DNA of 42,857 bases from a virus: IMG/VR virus record IMGVR_UViG_3300020462_000013, positions 1 through 42,857 of that record, one strand, 5' to 3'. The notes under the pieces were generated by a model. That model saw nothing but the letters and a program-made list of their open reading frames with translations. It was not told where the DNA came from and searched no databases. Positions 34,011-41,932 of this stretch are shown piece by piece (the stretch's first letter is position 1; every line of letters begins with the position of its first letter). Position numbers and translations under genes: made by a program.

Positions 34011-36641
34011 ATGTCTAAGAAAGAGGATTTGCCGTCAATTAATGAATATCTAGAGGATAGCAATCTACCCTCTTACAAGGACTTCATTGAAGAAGAAAAA
34101 GAACTACCATCAGTAGAAGAATATAAAACTTATCCTCTGGAAGAGGATCAAACCATTGAAGATGCAAATGGAACCACATTTGCAGAGGTTATTGACGTCA
34201 TTAAAGCACCAGAATGGGGAGAACTGGTCAAATTAGTCAATGATGTAAGAAAAGAAATACCTCAAATCCCTGAAATTAAGTCATATGATGAAGAAATTGC
34301 TGAAATAAGTGAAAAAATTGCACAAATTTCAGAAAATTTCTCACAGTATGACCTCAAAAGTGATAAAATTTATAATTTAAGGGCACAAAATGAGCAATTT
34401 GAGGAAAAATTAACTGAAATTGAGCAAAAAATCCCTGAAATCCCAGAAGTCAGGTACTATGAAGGTGATATTGAACTCATTTATGGTAAAATATCAAGAA
34501 TTAAGGAAGAAATTGAATCTCTTCCTGAGGTAAAATACTATGAAAATGACCTTGATGCTCTAAAATCAAGGATTGAACAGGTAAATGAGAGCATTCCAAC
34601 CTTTCCTGACTGGGTTCAGAAGGTAAATGAGGTCCCAGACTTCTCTTGGATTGGAAAAACCTTTGGAGTTATTGATGATGACTTCAAAAAGGTCCAAGGA
34701 CACCTTGATTTAATCAAAGATACCATCCAATCAAGGGTTTCTGAGTTAAATGAGACTATTGAGACCAAAGATTTTGAACAAAGAGTAGATACAAAGACTC
34801 TTTCTGAGAATTTAGACTCTACAAACACCAGATTAGCTGAAACTAAGGACAAAATCTACAAAGAACTGAGGGAAATGACCCTCAGAGTTTACGATCATCA
34901 CAAAGAATTCAAAGATGATGATAGAAAACTAAAAAAAGCAATATTAGGTGAGCAAAACAAACTCAAACAGACTTTAAAAGAGCAAATTAAGTCTATTGAG
35001 AAGGAAAGTATCAAGACAGATGAGAAAATTCTGTCCTTTTACACTAATTTTAAGGAAGAGGTAAGTAAAAAGTTTGATTCTCTTCCAGAAGTCAAATATT
35101 ATGATGATGAAATTAAAACACTTAAACAAGATGTAAGATTTGTCAAGGTAAGTGTAAAAAATTGTCTTGAAGATATAAAGAAAATATCTTCTGACATTAA
35201 AAAATCCCAAGTTGAACTGACAGAGGGTCTTCTCAATGAACCCCCTGATGAAAAAGAAACTGCTGGTGGTCAAACTGACCCACTGACACCTCTTGATCAA
35301 AAATTTGCCACTCTTGAAGACCTGTCAAAACATTACAGGTTGTTCATTAGTAGAATTCAAACTCAACTATCCACTATGGGTGGTGGTGGAGCAGGATTCA
35401 TCAAGGATCTTGATGATGTAAACTTTGATGCCACTGCTGGTGATGGTCAACTTCTTATCTGGGATTCACCAAATAACAGATGGGTTGGTATTGCTAGTTC
35501 TAAGATTCAAGGTTCAGTAGGTGCTGCTGGAACTTGGGCTGTTGGTACAGTTGGTATTCACACAACTAAAAATGTTGGCATTGGTACAACAGCAGTATCA
35601 AATAAGGCACTGTATGTTCTGGGTGATGGTCAGTTTACTGGCAATGTCACTGTTGGTGGAACAATTACATATGAAGATGTAAAGAATGTTGACTCAGTTG
35701 GTCTTGTCACTGCCAGAACTGGTATCAGGATTGGAACTGGTGGGACAGTTGGTCCTGTTGGATCTGGCATTGTCACTTACTTTGGTGATGGTTCGCAACT
35801 GACAGGTATTCCCAGAACCTCAATTAGGAGGCAAACCAATACTGCATCAGGAATTACAACTGAGTTCACAATTACTGATGGTTATGGTGCTGGATTCATT
35901 GATGTATTCCTGAATGGTGTCAAACAAAGAAGTGGGACTGACTTCACTGCAACTAATGAAACCTCAGTCATCATGGTTCCCCCTGTCAGTGATGGTGATG
36001 TGCTTGAATTTCAGGTTTATGAAAATCTGACAGCTGGTTCAAGTGGTGGTAGTGGCATTTCAACTTCTAATGTTAGAGATGAAATTCAAGGTTACTATGC
36101 ATATTCATCTGACTTCTACACTGTTGGAGTTGCTAACACCTCTCAGATACTTGAAGAAGATACATTTACTCTTGTTCAACCTCAAATTGGTGCAGCAGGA
36201 ACTCAATATCATTTGCCCTCAGTGATGTCTGATGTATTTGGTCAAAATCCTTGGGTTGGTAGTGGAGCAACCATTGGAACAGGACAGACACAATTTTCTC
36301 TTGCTGGATTATCATCAGGTGCAAGTGCAACAGTGAGAGTTGGTTGTCAGTTTAACCCTGATATTGATAATTGCAATCTTGATGTGAGATTGACTTTCAC
36401 AACCAATACAGCAACCCAAGGAACTGGCCTAACTAATTTTAGCATAACTAAAGAACAGGCACTCATTATGAATGAGGGTGCTGATCAAAACTATTCTTCT
36501 GAAACATTATTCTCCTTCTTTGTTGGTGATACTCTGGAAGGGACAACAAAGGATAATGCAGGGAGTTTTAACATTCAAGTACAAGCAAGCGAGGAAGGAA
36601 CTTTTGAAATGGCAGCATTCGCAGTAAATGTGGTAGCATAA
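34011..36641 (+). CDS. Coiled-coil virion structural / fibre protein (876 aa)
   Basis: Residues 1-45 contain three LPS-type motifs (LPSINEYLE, LPSYKDFIE, LPSVEEYKT). Residues 85-410 are strongly charged with heptad-like spacing and form a long interrupted coiled coil. Four PE(I/V)(K/R)(S/Y)Y motifs (87-92, 145-150, 172-177, 359-364) break it at Pro residues. After a GGGG linker (about 457-460) come fibre-type modules: FIKDLDDVNFDATAGDGQLL, a VGIGTT strand, YFGDGSQLTGI, and a FLNGVKQRSGTDFTA...GDVLEFQVY module (about 633-665). The C-terminal 190 residues are a beta-rich tip. It is probably an elongated trimeric fibre or whisker-like protein attached to neck or baseplate. No T4 counterpart is recognised by sequence, although a fibritin-like role is possible. 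Confidence 0.78.
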   Translation: MSKKEDLPSINEYLEDSNLPSYKDFIEEEKELPSVEEYKTYPLEEDQTIEDANGTTFAEVIDVIKAPEWGELVKLVNDVRKEIPQIPEIKSYDEEIAEISEKIAQISENFSQYDLKSDKIYNLRAQNEQFEEKLTEIEQKIPEIPEVRYYEGDIELIYGKISRIKEEIESLPEVKYYENDLDALKSRIEQVNESIPTFPDWVQKVNEVPDFSWIGKTFGVIDDDFKKVQGHLDLIKDTIQSRVSELNETIETKDFEQRVDTKTLSENLDSTNTRLAETKDKIYKELREMTLRVYDHHKEFKDDDRKLKKAILGEQNKLKQTLKEQIKSIEKESIKTDEKILSFYTNFKEEVSKKFDSLPEVKYYDDEIKTLKQDVRFVKVSVKNCLEDIKKISSDIKKSQVELTEGLLNEPPDEKETAGGQTDPLTPLDQKFATLEDLSKHYRLFISRIQTQLSTMGGGGAGFIKDLDDVNFDATAGDGQLLIWDSPNNRWVGIASSKIQGSVGAAGTWAVGTVGIHTTKNVGIGTTAVSNKALYVLGDGQFTGNVTVGGTITYEDVKNVDSVGLVTARTGIRIGTGGTVGPVGSGIVTYFGDGSQLTGIPRTSIRRQTNTASGITTEFTITDGYGAGFIDVFLNGVKQRSGTDFTATNETSVIMVPPVSDGDVLEFQVYENLTAGSSGGSGISTSNVRDEIQGYYAYSSDFYTVGVANTSQILEEDTFTLVQPQIGAAGTQYHLPSVMSDVFGQNPWVGSGATIGTGQTQFSLAGLSSGASATVRVGCQFNPDIDNCNLDVRLTFTTNTATQGTGLTNFSITKEQALIMNEGADQNYSSETLFSFFVGDTLEGTTKDNAGSFNIQVQASEEGTFEMAAFAVNVVA

Positions 36642-36642
36642 G

Positions 36643-39600
36643 ATGGCAAAGAAATTCAGAATTTTTGCAGATGTTTCAGCAGGTAGTATCTTCTTTGATG
36701 GAGGAAGAATTCCACCTGCACCACTTGGTGGTAAAGTTTTAGCATCAGATAACGGATCAGGAAGAGTTAGAGTTGTTAGAACTGATCTATTTGCCAAAGA
36801 TGGTGTCACTCCAAGAAGAATCTTCAAAGGATTGAAGGTAGGTAGAATTAAGAATCAAGCAAATCAAATTCTTTCTACTGATCTTGGTTTTAATTTAACA
36901 CAGATTATTGACTATATTAATGACCAGGCAAATAAGAAGGTCAATGAGATTGATTTCCAAAAAAATGGAGCATTAGTTGGTGGTGGTACAACCATCAACT
37001 TTACAGGACAAGTTGGTAGTATTTCAGTTTCTAATGACGTTGTAACTGTTGGTATTGCTACAACAGTCAGTGGATCTGGTATTATTGGAAATATAAATTC
37101 TGCTCAACTTACACCACATATCACTGGACTTGGTGGAGTTAATTTTACTCTTGGTACTGCTGATAACACACCAGCATTTGACCTGACTGATGCTCACAGT
37201 TATCCTTTTGGCATCTCCACTTCTGGTGGAATGGTTGGATCTGGTATCACCCTATTTGATTTCAGAGGTAGTGGTGTATCCACTGTCACCCCTGTAACTT
37301 CTGGTATAACAACTGTATTCTTTGAAGGTGGTTCTGGTTCTGCTGGTAATCCTGTTACTAGTGGTATCCTTACATCTAGCAATAGCACACTCAGACTCAC
37401 TCTTCAAGATGCAACCACAGTTGATGTTGATGTATCAGCATTGAATAATGTGTCACCAGTATCACTTGCTGCATCTACTTCTTACTTCTATTTGAATAGT
37501 GGTGTTCAACTCGCCAATAATCAACATGATAAAAATAATGGTGTTGTCTTCTATGGAACACCTGTCAGAAGAGGAGAGGAAATCGTCTTTGCTTTACCAT
37601 CTGGATCAGTACATGTTGGTATATGGAATGGTGGTAATGGTGTAACAGGTATCACTAATGTAAGTGACAGAGCTAATTGGTCAACCAAGTTTAGATATTC
37701 ATCAGATGATACTAGATGGCAAAATGCCAATACTACACAGGGAAAAGTAGGAATAGACCAATCAACTGATATTGAGACATCTGGTGGTACTTTTGCTGTT
37801 AGATTTGATCATCAAACAGAAAAACTACAACTCTGGAATATTGATACTGCCTATGATTGGCATGTAGCAACTGCTAATGTTGCAGTGGGAGCAACACAGA
37901 CTTATATCTATTTCTCATCAGGAGATAATACCCAAACAACTCCACCACAGTCTCTTCCAGGAATCTCAACTCTTAGATCACAAGATTTCACTCTTAAATC
38001 ATATACTGATTCAGATCGTCCTGGTGCTAGTTACTATAACGGAACCAAAGTCAATGATGTATGGAAATCCAATAAGTCATTGAGACCTGGAATGAAGGTT
38101 AAATTTACAGTTCCAACAACTGCTGGTAATCAGTATTGGGCAACAAACTTTGAAGGAACAGAAGATCTTGGTAGTGGTGAGAACAATGCATATCAGGCAG
38201 GTGAGATGACCTGGAGACTTACTAACCAGGAGAAGTTCACTGCTCATGAAGATGCTACTATGAATACTAATTATACTGCTATGGATACTAGTAGCACTAC
38301 CCTTGCTCTTCCAGGAAGGAATATGTCTTGGAGATATAATGCTGATAATACCTGGGATATCTTTGATGAGGATACTGATGAGGTAGTTCTTACTGGTGAT
38401 GATACACTTGATGGTGGTGATATGTATCCATATCTCCTTGCTGTGAATAACTCTGATGATGTTCTGTCGGATTATGCTCAGTTTGAATGGGAGTGGAGTA
38501 ACGCTAATTGGTTTACTGAATATCGTGATTATGTGAGTGGTGCTTCTGGAAACAAATTTATATCCAAAATTCCAAATGGAAAACCACTGAAGACCTATAG
38601 TCAAGCAATTCCCACTCAATCTGGTGGTTTCTATTATCTGGGTAATGCAAATTATAGAGTCACTTGGGGTGAGAAGATGAGACCTGGACAGGAGTTCTCA
38701 TGGACTCAACTTTCAGATAACAGTAATGGTGCTACTAAGAACAATATGGTTATTGGTGTTCTGAATAGTGACTCTGATGCATTTACTGCTGGTATTCACT
38801 TCAAACAAACTGGTCAACCAAAGAATCAGTCAGATCAGACTTCTGGATTTACAATCTCTGCTGGTATTGATGATACCACCGCATGTTCTGGTAAAAGTAT
38901 GAGATTACAGTATGAGTATGGAACTAACAAACTCGTATGTTATAGTTTAAACGCAGGTGTAAGAACTAAACTCGCTGAATCCACATCAGCACTGGATGGC
39001 AATCCAATCTTCATTACTCTAGGTGGAGAATCTACTAGAATTCCTACCACACAGGGTGTATCAGTATATGGTTGGGAGATTACTCATAGACCACCAAATT
39101 ACTACAACCCATGGAACAACTGGAGAATTGGTAGTTTTCCTGAGAACCAAACTGGTGTTGGTGTAGGAACTCATGTCTCTGGTAATTCACTTGCATGGGA
39201 AGCAGACCAAGCATGGAGACATAAGGATGGCATTCCTCAAGGATATAAGATGCACTGGTTATTGCCTACCTCACACCCCAATGCACAGATTGGACAGTGG
39301 AACACAGGTAATGCATCTTCTGGTTTAAGCAACATTGAGAATAATGATACTTATTGGGATTGGAGTTTTCAAAGTAATACCAGTGAAGAGATTGATGCTC
39401 TGAAAGGATTTACCTTCAATACTAGTAACTCAAATTATTCTGCAACTAAGTGGACTGACCCCAATCCTGGTAGCACCAAGTTCTCTATCAGGTATCATGG
39501 CAATAATACTGTTGATCTTTTTGATGAATCAAATCAAGCAATCATTGCCACCAAGGATGTAAATGCTGATGGCAATCCTATCTACATCAGTTGGGCAGGT

Positions 39601-39690
39601 GGTGGTGCCACCACCACACAATCAGCAATGCAAGATGACTTCTTTGGTGGTGGAGATGTAGGTATTGCACTTACAACCGCCACAGTTTAA
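36643..39690 (+). CDS. Structural / adhesin-like protein with four beta-sandwich repeats (1015 aa)
   Basis: The N-terminus (KKFRIFADVSAGSIFFDGGR, LGGKVLASDNGSG, then VNEIDFQKNGALVGGG) looks like an attachment domain of cyanophage fibre proteins. Residues 100-300 are Thr/Gly/Ser-rich strands. From about residue 308 to the end there are four divergent copies (starting near 308, 481, 678 and 863) of a 170-200-residue unit. Each has an RPGxxxxF-type start, a central Trp-rich strand, then an FxxRYxxxNxxxLxD...DGNPIYIS-type end. The fold looks like a lectin or SPRY/LamG-type beta sandwich, so glycan or cell-surface binding is plausible but not shown. It begins 1 nt after the coiled-coil gene and ends before a CTAAATA motif. 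Confidence 0.75.
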   Translation: MAKKFRIFADVSAGSIFFDGGRIPPAPLGGKVLASDNGSGRVRVVRTDLFAKDGVTPRRIFKGLKVGRIKNQANQILSTDLGFNLTQIIDYINDQANKKVNEIDFQKNGALVGGGTTINFTGQVGSISVSNDVVTVGIATTVSGSGIIGNINSAQLTPHITGLGGVNFTLGTADNTPAFDLTDAHSYPFGISTSGGMVGSGITLFDFRGSGVSTVTPVTSGITTVFFEGGSGSAGNPVTSGILTSSNSTLRLTLQDATTVDVDVSALNNVSPVSLAASTSYFYLNSGVQLANNQHDKNNGVVFYGTPVRRGEEIVFALPSGSVHVGIWNGGNGVTGITNVSDRANWSTKFRYSSDDTRWQNANTTQGKVGIDQSTDIETSGGTFAVRFDHQTEKLQLWNIDTAYDWHVATANVAVGATQTYIYFSSGDNTQTTPPQSLPGISTLRSQDFTLKSYTDSDRPGASYYNGTKVNDVWKSNKSLRPGMKVKFTVPTTAGNQYWATNFEGTEDLGSGENNAYQAGEMTWRLTNQEKFTAHEDATMNTNYTAMDTSSTTLALPGRNMSWRYNADNTWDIFDEDTDEVVLTGDDTLDGGDMYPYLLAVNNSDDVLSDYAQFEWEWSNANWFTEYRDYVSGASGNKFISKIPNGKPLKTYSQAIPTQSGGFYYLGNANYRVTWGEKMRPGQEFSWTQLSDNSNGATKNNMVIGVLNSDSDAFTAGIHFKQTGQPKNQSDQTSGFTISAGIDDTTACSGKSMRLQYEYGTNKLVCYSLNAGVRTKLAESTSALDGNPIFITLGGESTRIPTTQGVSVYGWEITHRPPNYYNPWNNWRIGSFPENQTGVGVGTHVSGNSLAWEADQAWRHKDGIPQGYKMHWLLPTSHPNAQIGQWNTGNASSGLSNIENNDTYWDWSFQSNTSEEIDALKGFTFNTSNSNYSATKWTDPNPGSTKFSIRYHGNNTVDLFDESNQAIIATKDVNADGNPIYISWAGGGATTTQSAMQDDFFGGGDVGIALTTATV
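37564..39660 (+). repeat. Four-copy protein repeat (beta-sandwich units)
   Basis: Four units begin near 37564, 38083, 38677 and 39229. They share a pattern of RxGxxxxF, a Trp-containing strand, then a strand-turn-strand ending in a DGNPI(Y/F)I-like motif that is clearest in copies 3 and 4. DNA conservation is weak, so the duplications are old. Confidence 0.6.
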
Positions 39691-39691
39691 T

Positions 39692-39698
39692 CTAAATA
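39692..39698 (+). promoter_or_regulatory. Late-promoter-like CTAAATA
   Basis: CTAAATA lies 1 nt after the stop of the four-repeat gene and 15 nt before the beta-helix gene. A second TATAAA-like string (39701-39706) follows. It is weaker evidence than exact NATAAATA matches. Confidence 0.45.
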
Positions 39699-39713
39699 CC
39701 TATAAAGACTCTC

Positions 39714-41399
39714 ATGAGCAGAACAAGAAATACTGCCAATTTAGTATCTCTAAATGCCCTCAACTCTAATGGCGGTAATATTGGTATTGGCACGACTGCT
39801 AAACCAAGTGAAAGTCTGTTTGTAGAAGGTGATACAAGGATAACTGGTATCCTGACGATTGGCACTGCGTCAGTTACAATTGATGGTGACCAGAATACAG
39901 TTAATGTTGGTCTTGTCACTATCACCAATTCAGAGGTGGTGCTTGGTAACAATGTAACCATCAATGCTAGTGCAACTGGTATCAACTCTGCACCAAATGT
40001 ATTTTATGTTGCCAAAGATGGAATTGATACAAATAATGGAACATCAATTGACAATGCAAAACTGACTATTGCTGCTGCTATTGGAGTAGCGCAATCAGGG
40101 TCAGTCATTAAGGTGCTGTCAGGAAACTATGTTGAGAGTAATCCTATCACACTCCCTGCATTTGTTGCTGTTGTTGGTGATGACCAAAGAACTGTCAAGG
40201 TTCTACCAAGCAACACTACACAAGATATTTTCCATGTAAACAAAGGTTGTAAGTTAGCAAACATGACCTTCTCTGGTCATCTTGCTCCTGCTGCTGCTGT
40301 TGCCTTCCCAACAGGAATTGCAACAAATGTGGGTGGTGGCAAATGGAAGGGTCCATACATCCAAAACTGCACAAGTGATACAACCACAGGAACTGGTATT
40401 TTTATTGATGGTAGCAAGGCAGAGAAAACCAAGTCAATGAATGTGGATGCCTTCACTCAATACAATCAAGGTGGTGTTGGTGTTGCTGTAACTAATGAAG
40501 GATATGCTCAGTTAGTATCTGTATTCACAATCTGCTGCAATGAAGCAATAACAGTTCATAAAGGAGGTCAAGCAGACCTTGCAAATAGTAATTGTAGTTT
40601 TGGTACATTTGGACTTATTGCTGATGGTGTAAGTAATCAGCAATACACAGGCATTGTATCAACAAGTGGTGCTGCTGGTCAGGACAATGTATCTGTAAAT
40701 GTTGGTGCTATTACAACCAGACCTTATGATGGACAGGTTGTATACTTTGACCAACTCTACAAGTCAGTAGAATCCATTACAATCACTAATGGAGGCAGTG
40801 GATATACTTCCACACCCTCAGTCACTATTTCATCTCCCACAGGTCCAAATGGAGAGGTAGCAACTGCTTTTGCAACCCTGGAAGGTGGTGTGGTTACTGA
40901 GATTGATATTATTAGTAGTGGTAGTCAATATACAGGCACTGCAACTATCACAATCTCTGCTCCTGATTCAGGCACAACTGCTACTGCAACAGCAGTTATG
41001 GCAGATACTTACTACACAATAAATAGTGCTACACCCATAGTGTCTGGAATTACTACATTAACCCTTGCTGAAAATTTACTCAATACAGTGGGAGTAGCAT
41101 CAACTGCTTACTTCTTCCAACAGAGTAAAATCATTGCTAGTTCTCATACCTTTGAATACATTGGTGCTGGAAATAATATTACATCTGCCACTCCCAAAAG
41201 AGGTGGAGTTACTATTCAAGCAAATGAAGTTAAGAGTCAAAATGGCGGTAGAGTAATCTATACCAGCACAGACCAGGCTGGTAATTTCAGAATTGGTGAC
41301 GATTTCCAAATCAATCAGGCAACAGGAACAGTCAGTGGTAGAGCATTCTCTAAGAGTTTGTTCTCAGAAATGACACCCTTTATTCTAGCACTTAGTTAA
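39714..41399 (+). CDS. Beta-helix (pectate-lyase-like) virion protein (561 aa)
   Basis: Residues 1-100 are fibre-type strands (GGNIGIGTTAKPSESLFVEG). Residues 101-330 begin with NVFYVAKDGIDTNNGTSIDN and AAIGVAQSGSVIKVLSGNYV, the usual opening of a right-handed parallel beta helix of the pectin-lyase type. Rungs such as KLANMTFSGH and GYAQLVSVFTICCNEAI follow. A GxGY module lies at about 352-418 (ITNGGSGYTSTPSVTISSP). The C-terminus (QAGNFRIGDDFQINQATGTV, then GRAFSKSLFSEMTPFILALS) is a segment I recognise as strongly conserved in cyanophage structural proteins. It could be a spike-like component, but no catalytic residues for glycan cleavage can be identified by eye. The next gene starts directly at the stop. 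Confidence 0.8.
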   Translation: MSRTRNTANLVSLNALNSNGGNIGIGTTAKPSESLFVEGDTRITGILTIGTASVTIDGDQNTVNVGLVTITNSEVVLGNNVTINASATGINSAPNVFYVAKDGIDTNNGTSIDNAKLTIAAAIGVAQSGSVIKVLSGNYVESNPITLPAFVAVVGDDQRTVKVLPSNTTQDIFHVNKGCKLANMTFSGHLAPAAAVAFPTGIATNVGGGKWKGPYIQNCTSDTTTGTGIFIDGSKAEKTKSMNVDAFTQYNQGGVGVAVTNEGYAQLVSVFTICCNEAITVHKGGQADLANSNCSFGTFGLIADGVSNQQYTGIVSTSGAAGQDNVSVNVGAITTRPYDGQVVYFDQLYKSVESITITNGGSGYTSTPSVTISSPTGPNGEVATAFATLEGGVVTEIDIISSGSQYTGTATITISAPDSGTTATATAVMADTYYTINSATPIVSGITTLTLAENLLNTVGVASTAYFFQQSKIIASSHTFEYIGAGNNITSATPKRGGVTIQANEVKSQNGGRVIYTSTDQAGNFRIGDDFQINQATGTVSGRAFSKSLFSEMTPFILALS

Positions 41400-41732
41400 A
41401 TGGCACAGTTAGCACTTAATAGATTTAAGACTGAAACACTTCAGTTAACAAATTCAGATCAGGTATTATACACAGCACCCACTGGTTATACAGGTATTGT
41501 GCTTTATGCCCATGTAACTAACTATGGTTCTTCTGCAACCACAGTTACAATGTCACATGTTAGAAGTTCTACTACAACAGAAATTATTAAAGAGGCATCT
41601 GTTCCTGTAAATGATGCTTATATTCCTCTTGATGGAAAGTTAGTTTTACAAACTAATGATTCTATTAAGATTAGAGCAGGTGCAAACACCACTCTAAAAG
41701 TTCTTTTATCAGTGTTGGAGACTGCAAACTGA
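41400..41732 (+). CDS. Small beta-sandwich structural protein (110 aa)
   Basis: ATG 41400 follows the previous stop with no gap. The 110 residues form alternating strands (LNRFKTETLQLTNSDQVLYT, GYTGIVLYAHVTNYG, TTVTMSHVRSST, IPLDGKLVLQTNDSIKIRAG, LKVLLSVLETAN) consistent with a small Ig-like or jelly-roll virion domain. No cysteines or catalytic residues are present. Its placement between the beta-helix gene and a 57-residue gene suggests a tail or fibre accessory protein. It overlaps the next start by 1 nt. Confidence 0.75.
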   Translation: MAQLALNRFKTETLQLTNSDQVLYTAPTGYTGIVLYAHVTNYGSSATTVTMSHVRSSTTTEIIKEASVPVNDAYIPLDGKLVLQTNDSIKIRAGANTTLKVLLSVLETAN

Positions 41733-41905
41733 TGCCTAGACTTTTAAGCGAGGTTAATGGAGGAGGTAGTGTTGGTATTGCAAGTGATGGTGTAGACCTA
41801 GGCAATATGAAAAAACTTGATTATGAATCAAATAGAATTGAGTTTGATAACACAACTGGTGTTGCTACTGTCCTGTCCAATCCTCTTACAATCATTGGTC
41901 TATAA
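41732..41905 (+). CDS. Very small protein of the fibre cluster (57 aa)
   Basis: The frame starts at ATG 41732, overlapping the stop of the 110-residue gene (TGATG), and ends at TAA 41903-41905. It encodes 57 residues beginning MPRLLSEVNGGGSVGIASDG and ending NPLTIIGL. The GSVGIASDG and NRIEFDNTTGVATV strands look like the short beta-strand units of neighbouring fibre proteins. The coupled start, filled gap and matching composition support a real gene. Its stop lies within a TATAAATA promoter. No function can be assigned. Confidence 0.7.
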   Translation: MPRLLSEVNGGGSVGIASDGVDLGNMKKLDYESNRIEFDNTTGVATVLSNPLTIIGL

Positions 41906-41908
41906 ATA
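41901..41908 (+). promoter_or_regulatory. T4-type late promoter, TATAAATA
   Basis: An exact TATAAATA lies 24 nt before the start of the cysteine-rich gene and contains the TAA stop of the 57-residue gene. Confidence 0.8.
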
Positions 41909-41932
41909 CATAGAGACCTTTTTATAAGAGAA

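Noticed and set aside
38077-38619. 180-codon open frame on the minus strand inside the four-repeat structural gene
   Set aside because: It is fully antisense to a well-supported gene, has low-complexity Ile/Ser/His-rich composition, no ribosome binding site or promoter, and reflects codon bias of the sense strand.
39701-39706. TATAAA string after the CTAAATA motif as a separate promoter
   Set aside because: It deviates from NATAAATA, and its distance to the ATG (7 nt) would leave almost no leader. CTAAATA upstream fits the spacing of the other promoters better.
15675-41399. Diversity-generating retroelement acting on the fibre genes
   Set aside because: No reverse transcriptase, template repeat or adenine-specific variable repeat pair is visible in the window.
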